Shown here in pieces: positions 8,728 to 15,879 of a stretch of DNA of 64,000 nucleotides. The position numbers were made by a program, and so were the translations under genes. The notes beneath the pieces are model-generated. The model searched no databases. It saw only the letters and a program-made list of their open reading frames with translations, and was not told the DNA's origin. Positions within the stretch are counted from its first letter, which is position 1; each line of letters starts with the position of its first letter. The stretch is from contig CAYLLB010000018.1 in assembly GCA_964384215.1 (NCBI GenBank), forward strand, positions 31,640 through 95,639, read 5' to 3'. This stretch comes from JAJFUV01 sp964384215. Its GTDB lineage: Bacteria > Acidobacteriota > Terriglobia > Bryobacterales > Bryobacteraceae.

Positions 8728-9684
8728 ATGCCGGATATGAAGCGCATTGTATTAGCTGTCCTCGTATTGTGCGGCATCGCCTCTGCCGCCGATCTCAAAT
8801 TGGGCATTATCGGCACCGACACGTCGCACGTCATCGCGTTCGTCAAGACCCTGAACGATCCGGCTTCGAAGGACTACGTTCCCGGCGCCAAGATTGTAGC
8901 CGCTTACAAGGGCGGCAGCCCTGACCTGCCCGAGAGCTGGAACCGTGTCGACAAATACGCCGAAGAGCTGCAAACCAAATGGAATGTCGAGATCGTTCCC
9001 GACATCCCGACATTGTGCTCGAAGGTGGACGGCATCCTGCTGGAGAGCGTGGACGGGCGCCCACACCTGGCGCAAGCCAAGCAAGTGATCGCTGCCAAGA
9101 AGCCCATGTTCATCGATAAGCCGCTTTCGTCGACGCTCGAAGACGCCCGCGAGATCGCGCGGCTGGCGAAAGAAGCAGGCGTGCCGTGGTTCACTTCGTC
9201 GAGCCTGCGCTGGAGCAGCATCGTGTCCAGCGTAAAAGCGGACGACGCCGTGGCCGTCATCACGTGGGGCCCCGGCCCGATGAACGACAAGCACTATCTG
9301 GACCTGGCCTGGTACGCCATCCACCCCATTGAAATGCTGTACACATTGTTGGGGACGGGTTGCGTGGAAGTCACGCGCGTCGCCAGCACCGGCGAAACGG
9401 GTCACGACATCATCACCGGGCGTTGGAAGGATGGCCGCACCGGAACCGTCGTTGCCCTCCGGCCTTACGGACCATACGGCGCCACGGTGATTCGTCCCAA
9501 GCAGGTGCTGCAGTCTTCCGAGAAGTACACCGTCTCCTACAACAACATGCTGAAGGAGATCGTGAAGTTCTTCCAGACGGGTCAGCCCCCGGTTCCGAAT
9601 GAGGAGAGCCTGGAGCTGTTCGCTTTCATGGATGCGGCGCAGCGCAGCAAGGAAGCCGGCGGCAAGCCGATGAAACTGCGCTAG
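8728..9684 (+). CDS. Exported Gfo/Idh/MocA-like oxidoreductase
   Basis: A 318-residue protein with a signal peptide (KRIVLAVLVLCGIASA), then a Rossmann-type beta-alpha unit LGIIGTDTSH. The glycine-rich loop departs from the usual GxGxxG. FIDKPLSS near residue 128 matches the conserved (E/D)KP motif of the family, and HPIEMLYTLLG lies in the substrate-binding half. Such exported sugar-dehydrogenase-like proteins are common in Acidobacteria and Planctomycetes, but their substrates are mostly unknown. A second in-frame ATG at 8737 gives the same mature protein. The DoxX-fusion gene follows after 40 bp. Confidence 0.8.
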   Translation: MPDMKRIVLAVLVLCGIASAADLKLGIIGTDTSHVIAFVKTLNDPASKDYVPGAKIVAAYKGGSPDLPESWNRVDKYAEELQTKWNVEIVPDIPTLCSKVDGILLESVDGRPHLAQAKQVIAAKKPMFIDKPLSSTLEDAREIARLAKEAGVPWFTSSSLRWSSIVSSVKADDAVAVITWGPGPMNDKHYLDLAWYAIHPIEMLYTLLGTGCVEVTRVASTGETGHDIITGRWKDGRTGTVVALRPYGPYGATVIRPKQVLQSSEKYTVSYNNMLKEIVKFFQTGQPPVPNEESLELFAFMDAAQRSKEAGGKPMKLR

Positions 9685-9724
9685 GCGCATATAGAATCCT
9701 CCTTCACAGGGTGGGGTCCGAACC

Positions 9725-11215
9725 ATGACGAAAGAAAAGTGGGCCATTGCAGTTCTCCGCATCGTGATCGGCTGGCACTTCCTTTACGAGGGATGCATCA
9801 AGCTGATGACGCCGGGTTGGACGGCGACGGGATATTTGAAATCGGCTACCGGACCCCTTTCGGGTTTCTTCTACAATCTGGCGTCGAATGATTCCCTGAC
9901 TCGTATCATCGACGCGCTCAACATTTGGGGCCTGGTGCTGGTCGGGCTGGGCCTGATGTTCGGCGTTCTCGTTCGCACGGCGGCCGGCGGCGGCATAGCG
10001 CTGCTGGCGCTGTACTACCTGGCGCAGCCACCCCTGTTCAGCCCGTCCGCGGGCGCCATGACCGAGGGCGCGTACCTGCTGGTCAACAAGAACCTGGTGG
10101 AGCTGTGCGCGCTGCTGGTGGTTGCGTTCCTGCCGGCCTCAGAGATCGGCCTGGGCGCGCTCATCGCGCGCTTGCGCAACAAGCAGCCAGTAGCGGCCGC
10201 GGCGCAGCCGATGCTTGCAGGCGTAGAGCGGCGCGAGTTGATCGGCGGTCTGGTTGGGCTGCCCGTCCTGGGCGCGTTCGTTCTCGCGGTTTTGAAAAAG
10301 CACGGTTACAAGAGCTTCGAGGAGATGCATCTTCGCGCGCGCGTGAATCCGGGCGACAGCGTCATGGCCAGCGCCACCGCCAAGCGGTTTGAGTTCAGCT
10401 CACTGCGCGATCTCAAAGGCGAACTGCCCTACGGGAGGATTGGCAAGGTCAAGCTCAGCCGCATGATCTTGGGTGGCAACCTTATGGGTGGCTGGTCGCA
10501 CGCGCGCGATCTGATCTACGTTTCGAAGCTGGTCAAGGCGTATCACAACCGCAGCAAGATCTTCCAGACCTTCGACCTCGCCGAAGCTTGCGGCGTGAAC
10601 ACCATCCTCACGAACCCGGTGCTGTGCGGCGTGATCAGCGATTACTGGCGCAGCGGCGGCAAGATCCAGTTCATCTCCGATTGCGGCGGCAAGGACATTC
10701 TGGTGGCGATCCAGAAGTCCATCGATGAAGGGGCATGCGCCTGCTACATCCAGGGCGGTACGGCGGACGACCTGGTGGCCAAGGGGCGCTTCGACCTGAT
10801 CGAGAAGGGCCTCGAACTGATCCGGCGTAACGGCTTGCCGGCGGGCATCGGCGGGCACAAGCTGTCGACCATCCAGGCGTGCGTGGATCGTGGCTATCTG
10901 CCGGATTTCTGGATGAAGACGCTGCACAAGGTGGACTACTGGTCGGCGCGCTTGGAGCCCGAGTGCGACAACATCTGGTGTCAGAGTCCGGAAGATGTTG
11001 TAGCGTACATGCGCCAGCGGCCCGAGCCGTGGATCGCCTTCAAGACGCTGGCCGCGGGCGCCATTGAGCCGAAGGTCGGCTTCAAATACGCCTTCGATAG
11101 CGGAGCGGATTTCATCTGCGTCGGCATGTACGATTTCCAGATCGTCGACGACGTGAACCTGCTGGCCTCGATGTTCGAACAGGGCTTCAAACGCGAGCGC
11201 ACCTGGCGCGCGTAG
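9725..11215 (+). CDS. DoxX-like membrane domain fused to a predicted barrel enzyme
   Basis: A 496-residue fusion. Residues 1-150 form a DoxX/DoxD-like four-helix membrane domain (LRIVIGWHFLYEGCIKL is typical of the first helix). Residues 169-190 are RRELIGGLVGLPVLGAFVLA, which reads like a twin-arginine or anchor segment. Residues ~232-496 are soluble and alternate strands and helices in the manner of a TIM barrel; the start, LPYGRIGKVKLSRMILGGN, recalls the first strand of aldo/keto reductases, but I do not see a clear Asp-Tyr-Lys-His tetrad. DoxX proteins are often linked to thiol or quinone redox chemistry, so a membrane-tethered oxidoreductase is plausible. The function is unproven. Confidence 0.72.
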   Translation: MTKEKWAIAVLRIVIGWHFLYEGCIKLMTPGWTATGYLKSATGPLSGFFYNLASNDSLTRIIDALNIWGLVLVGLGLMFGVLVRTAAGGGIALLALYYLAQPPLFSPSAGAMTEGAYLLVNKNLVELCALLVVAFLPASEIGLGALIARLRNKQPVAAAAQPMLAGVERRELIGGLVGLPVLGAFVLAVLKKHGYKSFEEMHLRARVNPGDSVMASATAKRFEFSSLRDLKGELPYGRIGKVKLSRMILGGNLMGGWSHARDLIYVSKLVKAYHNRSKIFQTFDLAEACGVNTILTNPVLCGVISDYWRSGGKIQFISDCGGKDILVAIQKSIDEGACACYIQGGTADDLVAKGRFDLIEKGLELIRRNGLPAGIGGHKLSTIQACVDRGYLPDFWMKTLHKVDYWSARLEPECDNIWCQSPEDVVAYMRQRPEPWIAFKTLAAGAIEPKVGFKYAFDSGADFICVGMYDFQIVDDVNLLASMFEQGFKRERTWRA

Positions 11216-11366
11216 CCGTACCCGCTCAGAAACTCCCGGCACCCGGAATTGCACCTCAACTTTGGCGATGGGCTGCCGCTTTAGTGACAGGCTAATTGTG
11301 AGTCTACCTGCGGTAATGCGTACTCTATTGATCAACCGCGTACCGAAATATAAGGTAAGAATGTCT

Positions 11367-11396
11367 TTGACAATGCGACACGATACGTAGTAATCT
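11367..11396 (+). promoter_or_regulatory. Sigma70-type promoter for the 11.4-13.8 kb pair
   Basis: TTGACA at 11367-11372 and TAATCT at 11391-11396 are separated by 18 bp. Transcription would begin near 11403, giving a ~56-nt leader to the ATG at 11459. The surrounding DNA is visibly AT-richer than the flanking genes. Confidence 0.6.
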
Positions 11397-11409
11397 GTGA
11401 TCGTCGCAT
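11373..11409. promoter_or_regulatory. Inverted repeat straddling the -10 element
   Basis: ATGCGAC (11373-11379) and GTCGCAT (11403-11409) are perfect inverted copies, centred 30 bp apart across the -10 box and probable start site. They could be operator half-sites for a repressor or the stem of a leader structure. The arms are short, so chance is possible. Confidence 0.3.
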
Positions 11410-11458
11410 CTTCGAATAGGTTTAAGTATCGTTGCGATTTGAAAGGAGCGCGTGGGCG

Positions 11459-12691
11459 ATGAGGACGTTTAGTCCACTCTTTTGGATGCCTATTCTTGTC
11501 TGCATTCTGGTCTCAGACACCATTTCGGCACAAACCTGCCAACTCTTCGTTGAACAGCCTACAGGCGCACCGACGGTGACTCGCGCTGGCGGTAATACCG
11601 TTTGGGGGCAAGGAAGTCTCCGCCTAACGTCGCCGGCCTCCGGAGACTGGCTCGTATACCTGAGGGTGCACCTTAAGTTTCGTGCACAAGGAGCCGAAAC
11701 TTGGTCGGAGGTGAACTACAGTGAACAGGCGACCTCGATCCCGAATGGAACTGCAACGGGTTTTACCTATTCGGCCGGACTTGTGCAAGCGACTCTCCAG
11801 CCACGCGGCAATGGTGATTACCAGACTACGATCACTTCCCACGGTGTCTGCGGGGGCCAGGACATCCCGTTGACTCCTCAGAACCCGGCGCCATCGGAAA
11901 TTCTCTCCGTTTCTCGGCCAACTCTCGATGCCTTGGGCCTCAATGGCATCTGGTGGTTTGGAGTGATCGGCAAGGAGGATGCCACGAATGGGTACTATAG
12001 TTCGGCCCTTATCAAGGGGACCCCAAACTGGAACGGGACGTTGACTTACACGATCAGCCAGGGATCGGATAAGGTACAGTTGACGTGCACGAATTGCAAC
12101 GATACCGTGGCTCAAGCGAAAGCGCCGAGTGGAGGATGCACTCAGGATGTGATTATAACAGCAAGTGCTGGCGGTTTCTTGGCGGCTGCACCGGTGAGAT
12201 TTTGCGTGAATCGGCCGGCTGGGAGGTACTCAAGCTCCATATATAGTAACATCGCCGCGTCGGGTGGATATTGGTCGAAGGATTATTTCACATTCACGGA
12301 GTTGTGCTCCCTGAGCATGTCCACGGTTGCTTATCATGAGAAGTTCCCTGGTGGTATCAAAAGCTTCTGGCCAGGAGGCGCCGGATCATACTGGACCGGG
12401 GCCCCCGCGAGTGCCGGTTGGTCGAAATACCGTAATGATGACACGTGGGTAACATATGACGATATTGTGCGATCTTGCGTGGACGCGGGTTGTAGTCCAC
12501 AGACGGTGACCCCGTCTCGCAACACACTATCGCGCGGCGATATCTCGTCCTTGATGCAAGATCCCATCGTGGCTCTGCAGCAAATGTGGTATGTGGGAGA
12601 CAGCCAGGCTGGCACTGCCTATGGCTTCTTGGCAAACCAATGTAATCACACCCTATATCAGGATCACGGGGAAGATATCAATTACTGGTAG
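11459..12691 (+). CDS. Secreted protein of unknown function
   Basis: A 410-residue protein that I do not recognise. The ATG at 11459 follows AAAGGAG by ~10 nt and gives a clean signal peptide (MRTFSPLFWMPILVCILVSDTISAQ); a TTG at 11432 would add nine residues. The mature part is rich in Ser, Thr, Gly and Trp, has about 15 Cys (for example LTCTNCND and RSCVDAGC) and looks beta-rich in its first half. The C-terminal half contains YHEKFPGG and YGFLANQCNHTLYQDHGED; these His/Glu/Asp residues could bind metal, but this is speculation. GC content and codon use are lower than in neighbouring genes. It is followed 30 bp later by a HEAT-like secreted protein, probably in the same transcript. Confidence 0.7.
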   Translation: MRTFSPLFWMPILVCILVSDTISAQTCQLFVEQPTGAPTVTRAGGNTVWGQGSLRLTSPASGDWLVYLRVHLKFRAQGAETWSEVNYSEQATSIPNGTATGFTYSAGLVQATLQPRGNGDYQTTITSHGVCGGQDIPLTPQNPAPSEILSVSRPTLDALGLNGIWWFGVIGKEDATNGYYSSALIKGTPNWNGTLTYTISQGSDKVQLTCTNCNDTVAQAKAPSGGCTQDVIITASAGGFLAAAPVRFCVNRPAGRYSSSIYSNIAASGGYWSKDYFTFTELCSLSMSTVAYHEKFPGGIKSFWPGGAGSYWTGAPASAGWSKYRNDDTWVTYDDIVRSCVDAGCSPQTVTPSRNTLSRGDISSLMQDPIVALQQMWYVGDSQAGTAYGFLANQCNHTLYQDHGEDINYW

Positions 12692-12721
12692 CGGTATCGA
12701 CACGGAAGGGAGGGCTCCGAC

Positions 12722-13834
12722 ATGAAACCTCTTGGATTCATGCCAGCAGTGATCATAGCTTGCCTTAATGCAAGCATTGCGGCTGGGCAAGGACAACTAC
12801 TTCGCACGGCTTGTGCGTCTGCCGATGGCGTGGTCCTGGGAACAGTGGAACCCATCGTACTTACTCTTGAACCCGCCACATTTGCGTTGGCTGTCGACCA
12901 CGTAATCAAGGGGCCGCTCAGTGTGAATTCAACCTTGACAGTGCGCTGGCCGGGGTCGCTTACGGCTGCCCGAATGAGCCCCAGCCATTATCGGGCCGTG
13001 TGGTTCTTGCGCGGGAGCGATTCGGCGGGGTGGGAGATCTCTCCCATCGGTGGACCCAATGCCCCCCTGTTCGCGTCCGGCTTGGCTGTTCCTCGCGCAG
13101 ACGAGAGCGGTCGAGTCCGATCTCCGGCAACCAGTTGTCTCGCATCGGTTTGGGCGGTACTTAAGGAAGACGCCGCGTATGTTGACCAATCGCCCGCTTA
13201 TTTGACGGCGATGGAAACCTTACTAAGCGGGGATCCGACGGCAATGCAAGCTGATGTGCCGGACTTCACCGAGGCGATCCGAGGATTCGTTCACTCGTCG
13301 TCGGTCGATCTCAGGACTTTAGCGCTCGCGTCCGAGATTCGACGGCAGGATGTTCAGTCGCTGACGCAAGTGGCAGAACAGGCGTCGTCGATTGCGAAGT
13401 CGAAGACGGGCACTCAGGCCTGCCTTGCCGTGAATGGTTGGCGTGGATCCGATCCAGCTGCACTTTCGGCATTGAGTGCAATTGCCTTGAACGCAGGCGC
13501 CGATCCTTTACACATCTGCGCAGCTCAAGCTCTTATGATGGTTCATACGAAGGATGCGGTGCCCTCTCTGGTGAAGTTGTTGTCCAGTAAGGAGCCTCAA
13601 TTGAGAGACGCAGCCGTTCGCGGCCTGAGCCTGTTCGTAAAGGGGACGCCGATACTTACGCCAGAAAAGGCACGAGCCATGGCGTACTTCGCGGAAGGAC
13701 AGAACGAGGAATACCTGGATAGGGCCATTTCCCCATACGTCACGATTGCTCCGGTTCCCCCGGAGAGGGAGGGCGAGTATCTGAGTGCCTGGTCTGCCTG
13801 GTGGGACCGCATGGCAACGAAGTGGACGAACTGA
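12722..13834 (+). CDS. Secreted HEAT-repeat-like protein
   Basis: A 370-residue protein with a signal peptide (MKPLGFMPAVIIACLNASIAAGQ) and a GGGAGGG ribosome-binding site. Residues 25-150 form a beta-rich domain with a GTVEPI...VDHVIKG pattern seen in small exported domains. Residues ~190-330 are helix pairs; one clear HEAT unit is near residue 265 (ICAAQALMMVHTKDAVPSLV) and a second runs on from KLLSSKEPQLRDAAVRGLS. HEAT repeats are protein-binding scaffolds. Composition is atypical, as in the preceding gene. The last 95 bp overlap the 3' end of the convergent SDR gene. Confidence 0.75.
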   Translation: MKPLGFMPAVIIACLNASIAAGQGQLLRTACASADGVVLGTVEPIVLTLEPATFALAVDHVIKGPLSVNSTLTVRWPGSLTAARMSPSHYRAVWFLRGSDSAGWEISPIGGPNAPLFASGLAVPRADESGRVRSPATSCLASVWAVLKEDAAYVDQSPAYLTAMETLLSGDPTAMQADVPDFTEAIRGFVHSSSVDLRTLALASEIRRQDVQSLTQVAEQASSIAKSKTGTQACLAVNGWRGSDPAALSALSAIALNAGADPLHICAAQALMMVHTKDAVPSLVKLLSSKEPQLRDAAVRGLSLFVKGTPILTPEKARAMAYFAEGQNEEYLDRAISPYVTIAPVPPEREGEYLSAWSAWWDRMATKWTN

Positions 13835-14618
13835 GATACTCATCCGCTGATTTTGGCGGCAGGCCGGTGGTGAACCCGCCGTCGGCGGCGATGGCGGCTC
13901 CGGTGACGAACGAGGCTTCGTCGCTCGCCAGGAATGCCGCCACGCGGGCGATCTCTTCCGGTTGGCCGATGCGCCACAGCGCGTGCAGTTTGCCGGGGTC
14001 CGCCCGTGCTTTCGCAGGGTCCCCCTGCACATCGAAATACGCCTGCGCGAGGCCCGTGTCGATGTAGCCGGGGCAGATGCAGTTCACGCGCACGCCGTCT
14101 TTGCCGTAATCGATGGCCATGGCTTTGGTGAGGCCCACGATGGCCGCCTTGGTGGCGCAGTATCCGGCGCAACTCGGCTCAACAAAATACGCGTTGGCTG
14201 AACTCATGTTCACAATGGCGCCCCGCGACGCGCGCAGGTGAGGCAGGAAATGCTTCGACGTCAGGAAGACCCCGCCGACGTTCACGGCCATCTGGCGGTT
14301 CCACTCCTCAAGCGTGGTCTCCTCGACCGTCTTGCCATAGAAGATAGCGGCATTGTTCATGAGCGCGTGAACCGCGCCCTCGACGCGCATGACCTCGGCG
14401 GCCAGCGCCGCTACCGAAGCCTCAGCCGATACGTCCGTGGGCACCGCGCGCGCCTGGCCGCCGGCAGCGGCAATCATGCGCACGGTTTCGGCGAGGCCCT
14501 CGGCGTTGATGTCGGCCGCCACCACGCGAGCGCCCTGCGCCGCGCATTCCCTGGCACACGCGCCGCCGATGCCGCCGGCGGCGCCCGTCACAACCACTAC
14601 TTTGTCTTTTAGTCGCAT
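13740..14618 (-). CDS. SDR family oxidoreductase with extended C-terminus
   Basis: A classical short-chain dehydrogenase: VTGAAGGIGG cofactor loop at residues 10-19, VAADI after beta 2 (NAD-type acidic residue), NNAA near 88, catalytic Ser in MSSANAYF and YCATK near 155. The family normally ends soon after DGGFTTG, about residue 255. Here the frame runs on to 292, and the last ~31 residues are antisense to the 3' end of the HEAT-like gene. The native stop seems to have been lost when the 11.2-13.8 kb block came to lie next to it. Nine bp upstream is the six-hairpin protein, likely in the same operon. Substrate unknown. Confidence 0.86.
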   Translation of the reverse strand: MRLKDKVVVVTGAAGGIGGACARECAAQGARVVAADINAEGLAETVRMIAAAGGQARAVPTDVSAEASVAALAAEVMRVEGAVHALMNNAAIFYGKTVEETTLEEWNRQMAVNVGGVFLTSKHFLPHLRASRGAIVNMSSANAYFVEPSCAGYCATKAAIVGLTKAMAIDYGKDGVRVNCICPGYIDTGLAQAYFDVQGDPAKARADPGKLHALWRIGQPEEIARVAAFLASDEASFVTGAAIAADGGFTTGLPPKSADEYLSSSTSLPCGPTRQTRHSDTRPPSPGEPEQS

Positions 14619-14627
14619 GAAGACTTT

Positions 14628-15875
14628 CTATCTGGCCCACTCGGGGAAGGCGGCGATGGCGTCCATGAAATTGTGCATCTTGTCGGTGTGCGCGTCTTCC
14701 TGCCATCCGCCGCGCGCTTTGTCGAAGCCGCGATCGGCAGGGCAGCCGTCGTCGTCCGAGCCATAGGTCACGTAGTTCAGCGCCTGGCGGGCCAAGGCTT
14801 CATACCGGCGCGTGCCCGTCGCCGCCGAGTACATGGCCAGCACGGCGCCATAGGTCGAAAGCACGCCGCTCCAGGGCTCCACATCGTAAGTCTGCTCGCC
14901 GCACACGGCAACTCCGTTGCGCACGGTAATGAACCGGCGGTTCACGAACTCGATGAGCGCCTGGGCGTGTTGCTGCCAGCCGGCGTCGAGCGCTTCCTTC
15001 TTTTCGATGAAGTACCGCGCCAGGTTGAGCGGGCTCCAGGCGGTGCGGTTGTCCAACTCCTCGTGGTCCTCGAAGAACTGCACCCAGAGCAGACCGTCCT
15101 TGGTGAGGTTCGGGATCTGGTATTCCAGAATCCACTTCCACAGCTTCTCGCGCGGAGCGCGGAATTCCACCTGGCCGTGTTCGATGAGCTTGTCGAACAG
15201 GCGCAGGATGAAACTCATGTTTCCGGACACTTCGCCGCGCGCAACGGCGGTGCGATAGTCCACGCGGAAAGGCCAGGGTGAGCGTGCCGCGTCGCCGTCG
15301 CGCATGTTCGCCGCCAGCACGCGCGCGTTCTGGAGCGCCTGTTCGATGTAGCGGCGGTCTTTGGTCTCCTCGTAGAGCCGCATGAGCGCGAAACCCGCGA
15401 TGCCGCCCTTGTCCGGTTCAATTTCGTACGGCTTGTCGGCCTGAGAGCCGCAATCGGGAGGGAAGGGAAACTGCGCGCGCCATCCGGTCGAGCGGGTGAA
15501 TCGTGGATACTTGCCGGTGTCGGGCGTGAGCGTTTCCTTCACCAGGTAGTCGCCCATGGCGCGGGCGAATTCGAGCACCTTCGGGTACTTCTTCTCCGAC
15601 CACGCGTAATACTTCAGGTACGAAATGATGCCCATACCGTTCTGGGTGCACGGAATGAAGGATGGCGCGCGCTTCTGTGGCTCGTAATTGCCGTCCATGA
15701 ACGTGGTGTAGACGAAGCGCGGGTAGCCGTGTTCGACGGGGCATTTCAGGTACCAGTCCATCTCGCGCTCGACCAACACGCGCCAAGGCGACCATGCGAG
15801 CAGGACGCCGTGCGGGCCATAGACAGGGGCGTGCGTAATGGGTTGGGGACGCGGTTCGCTTTGCATGGGACTCAA
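14628..15875 (-). CDS. Six-hairpin-barrel protein, function unknown
   Basis: A 415-residue protein without a signal peptide. It is mostly amphipathic helices punctuated by aromatic turns (YLKYYAWSEKKYP, DNRTAWSPLNLARYF, DVEPWSGVLSTYGAVLAMY), the pattern of (alpha/alpha)6 toroids found in glycoside hydrolases and polysaccharide lyases. I cannot name a family. Its stop lies 9 bp before the SDR start and its start 4 bp after the metal-ATPase stop, so it belongs to the same minus-strand transcription unit. Together with the SDR it may act on a sugar or uronate; that is an inference from neighbours only. Confidence 0.72.
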   Translation of the reverse strand: MSPMQSEPRPQPITHAPVYGPHGVLLAWSPWRVLVEREMDWYLKCPVEHGYPRFVYTTFMDGNYEPQKRAPSFIPCTQNGMGIISYLKYYAWSEKKYPKVLEFARAMGDYLVKETLTPDTGKYPRFTRSTGWRAQFPFPPDCGSQADKPYEIEPDKGGIAGFALMRLYEETKDRRYIEQALQNARVLAANMRDGDAARSPWPFRVDYRTAVARGEVSGNMSFILRLFDKLIEHGQVEFRAPREKLWKWILEYQIPNLTKDGLLWVQFFEDHEELDNRTAWSPLNLARYFIEKKEALDAGWQQHAQALIEFVNRRFITVRNGVAVCGEQTYDVEPWSGVLSTYGAVLAMYSAATGTRRYEALARQALNYVTYGSDDDGCPADRGFDKARGGWQEDAHTDKMHNFMDAIAAFPEWAR

Positions 15876-15879
15876 CGTG

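Noticed and set aside
10400..11335. A 311-codon minus-strand frame across the DoxX-fusion gene
   Set aside because: Antisense to the predicted barrel domain; no ribosome-binding site or domain.
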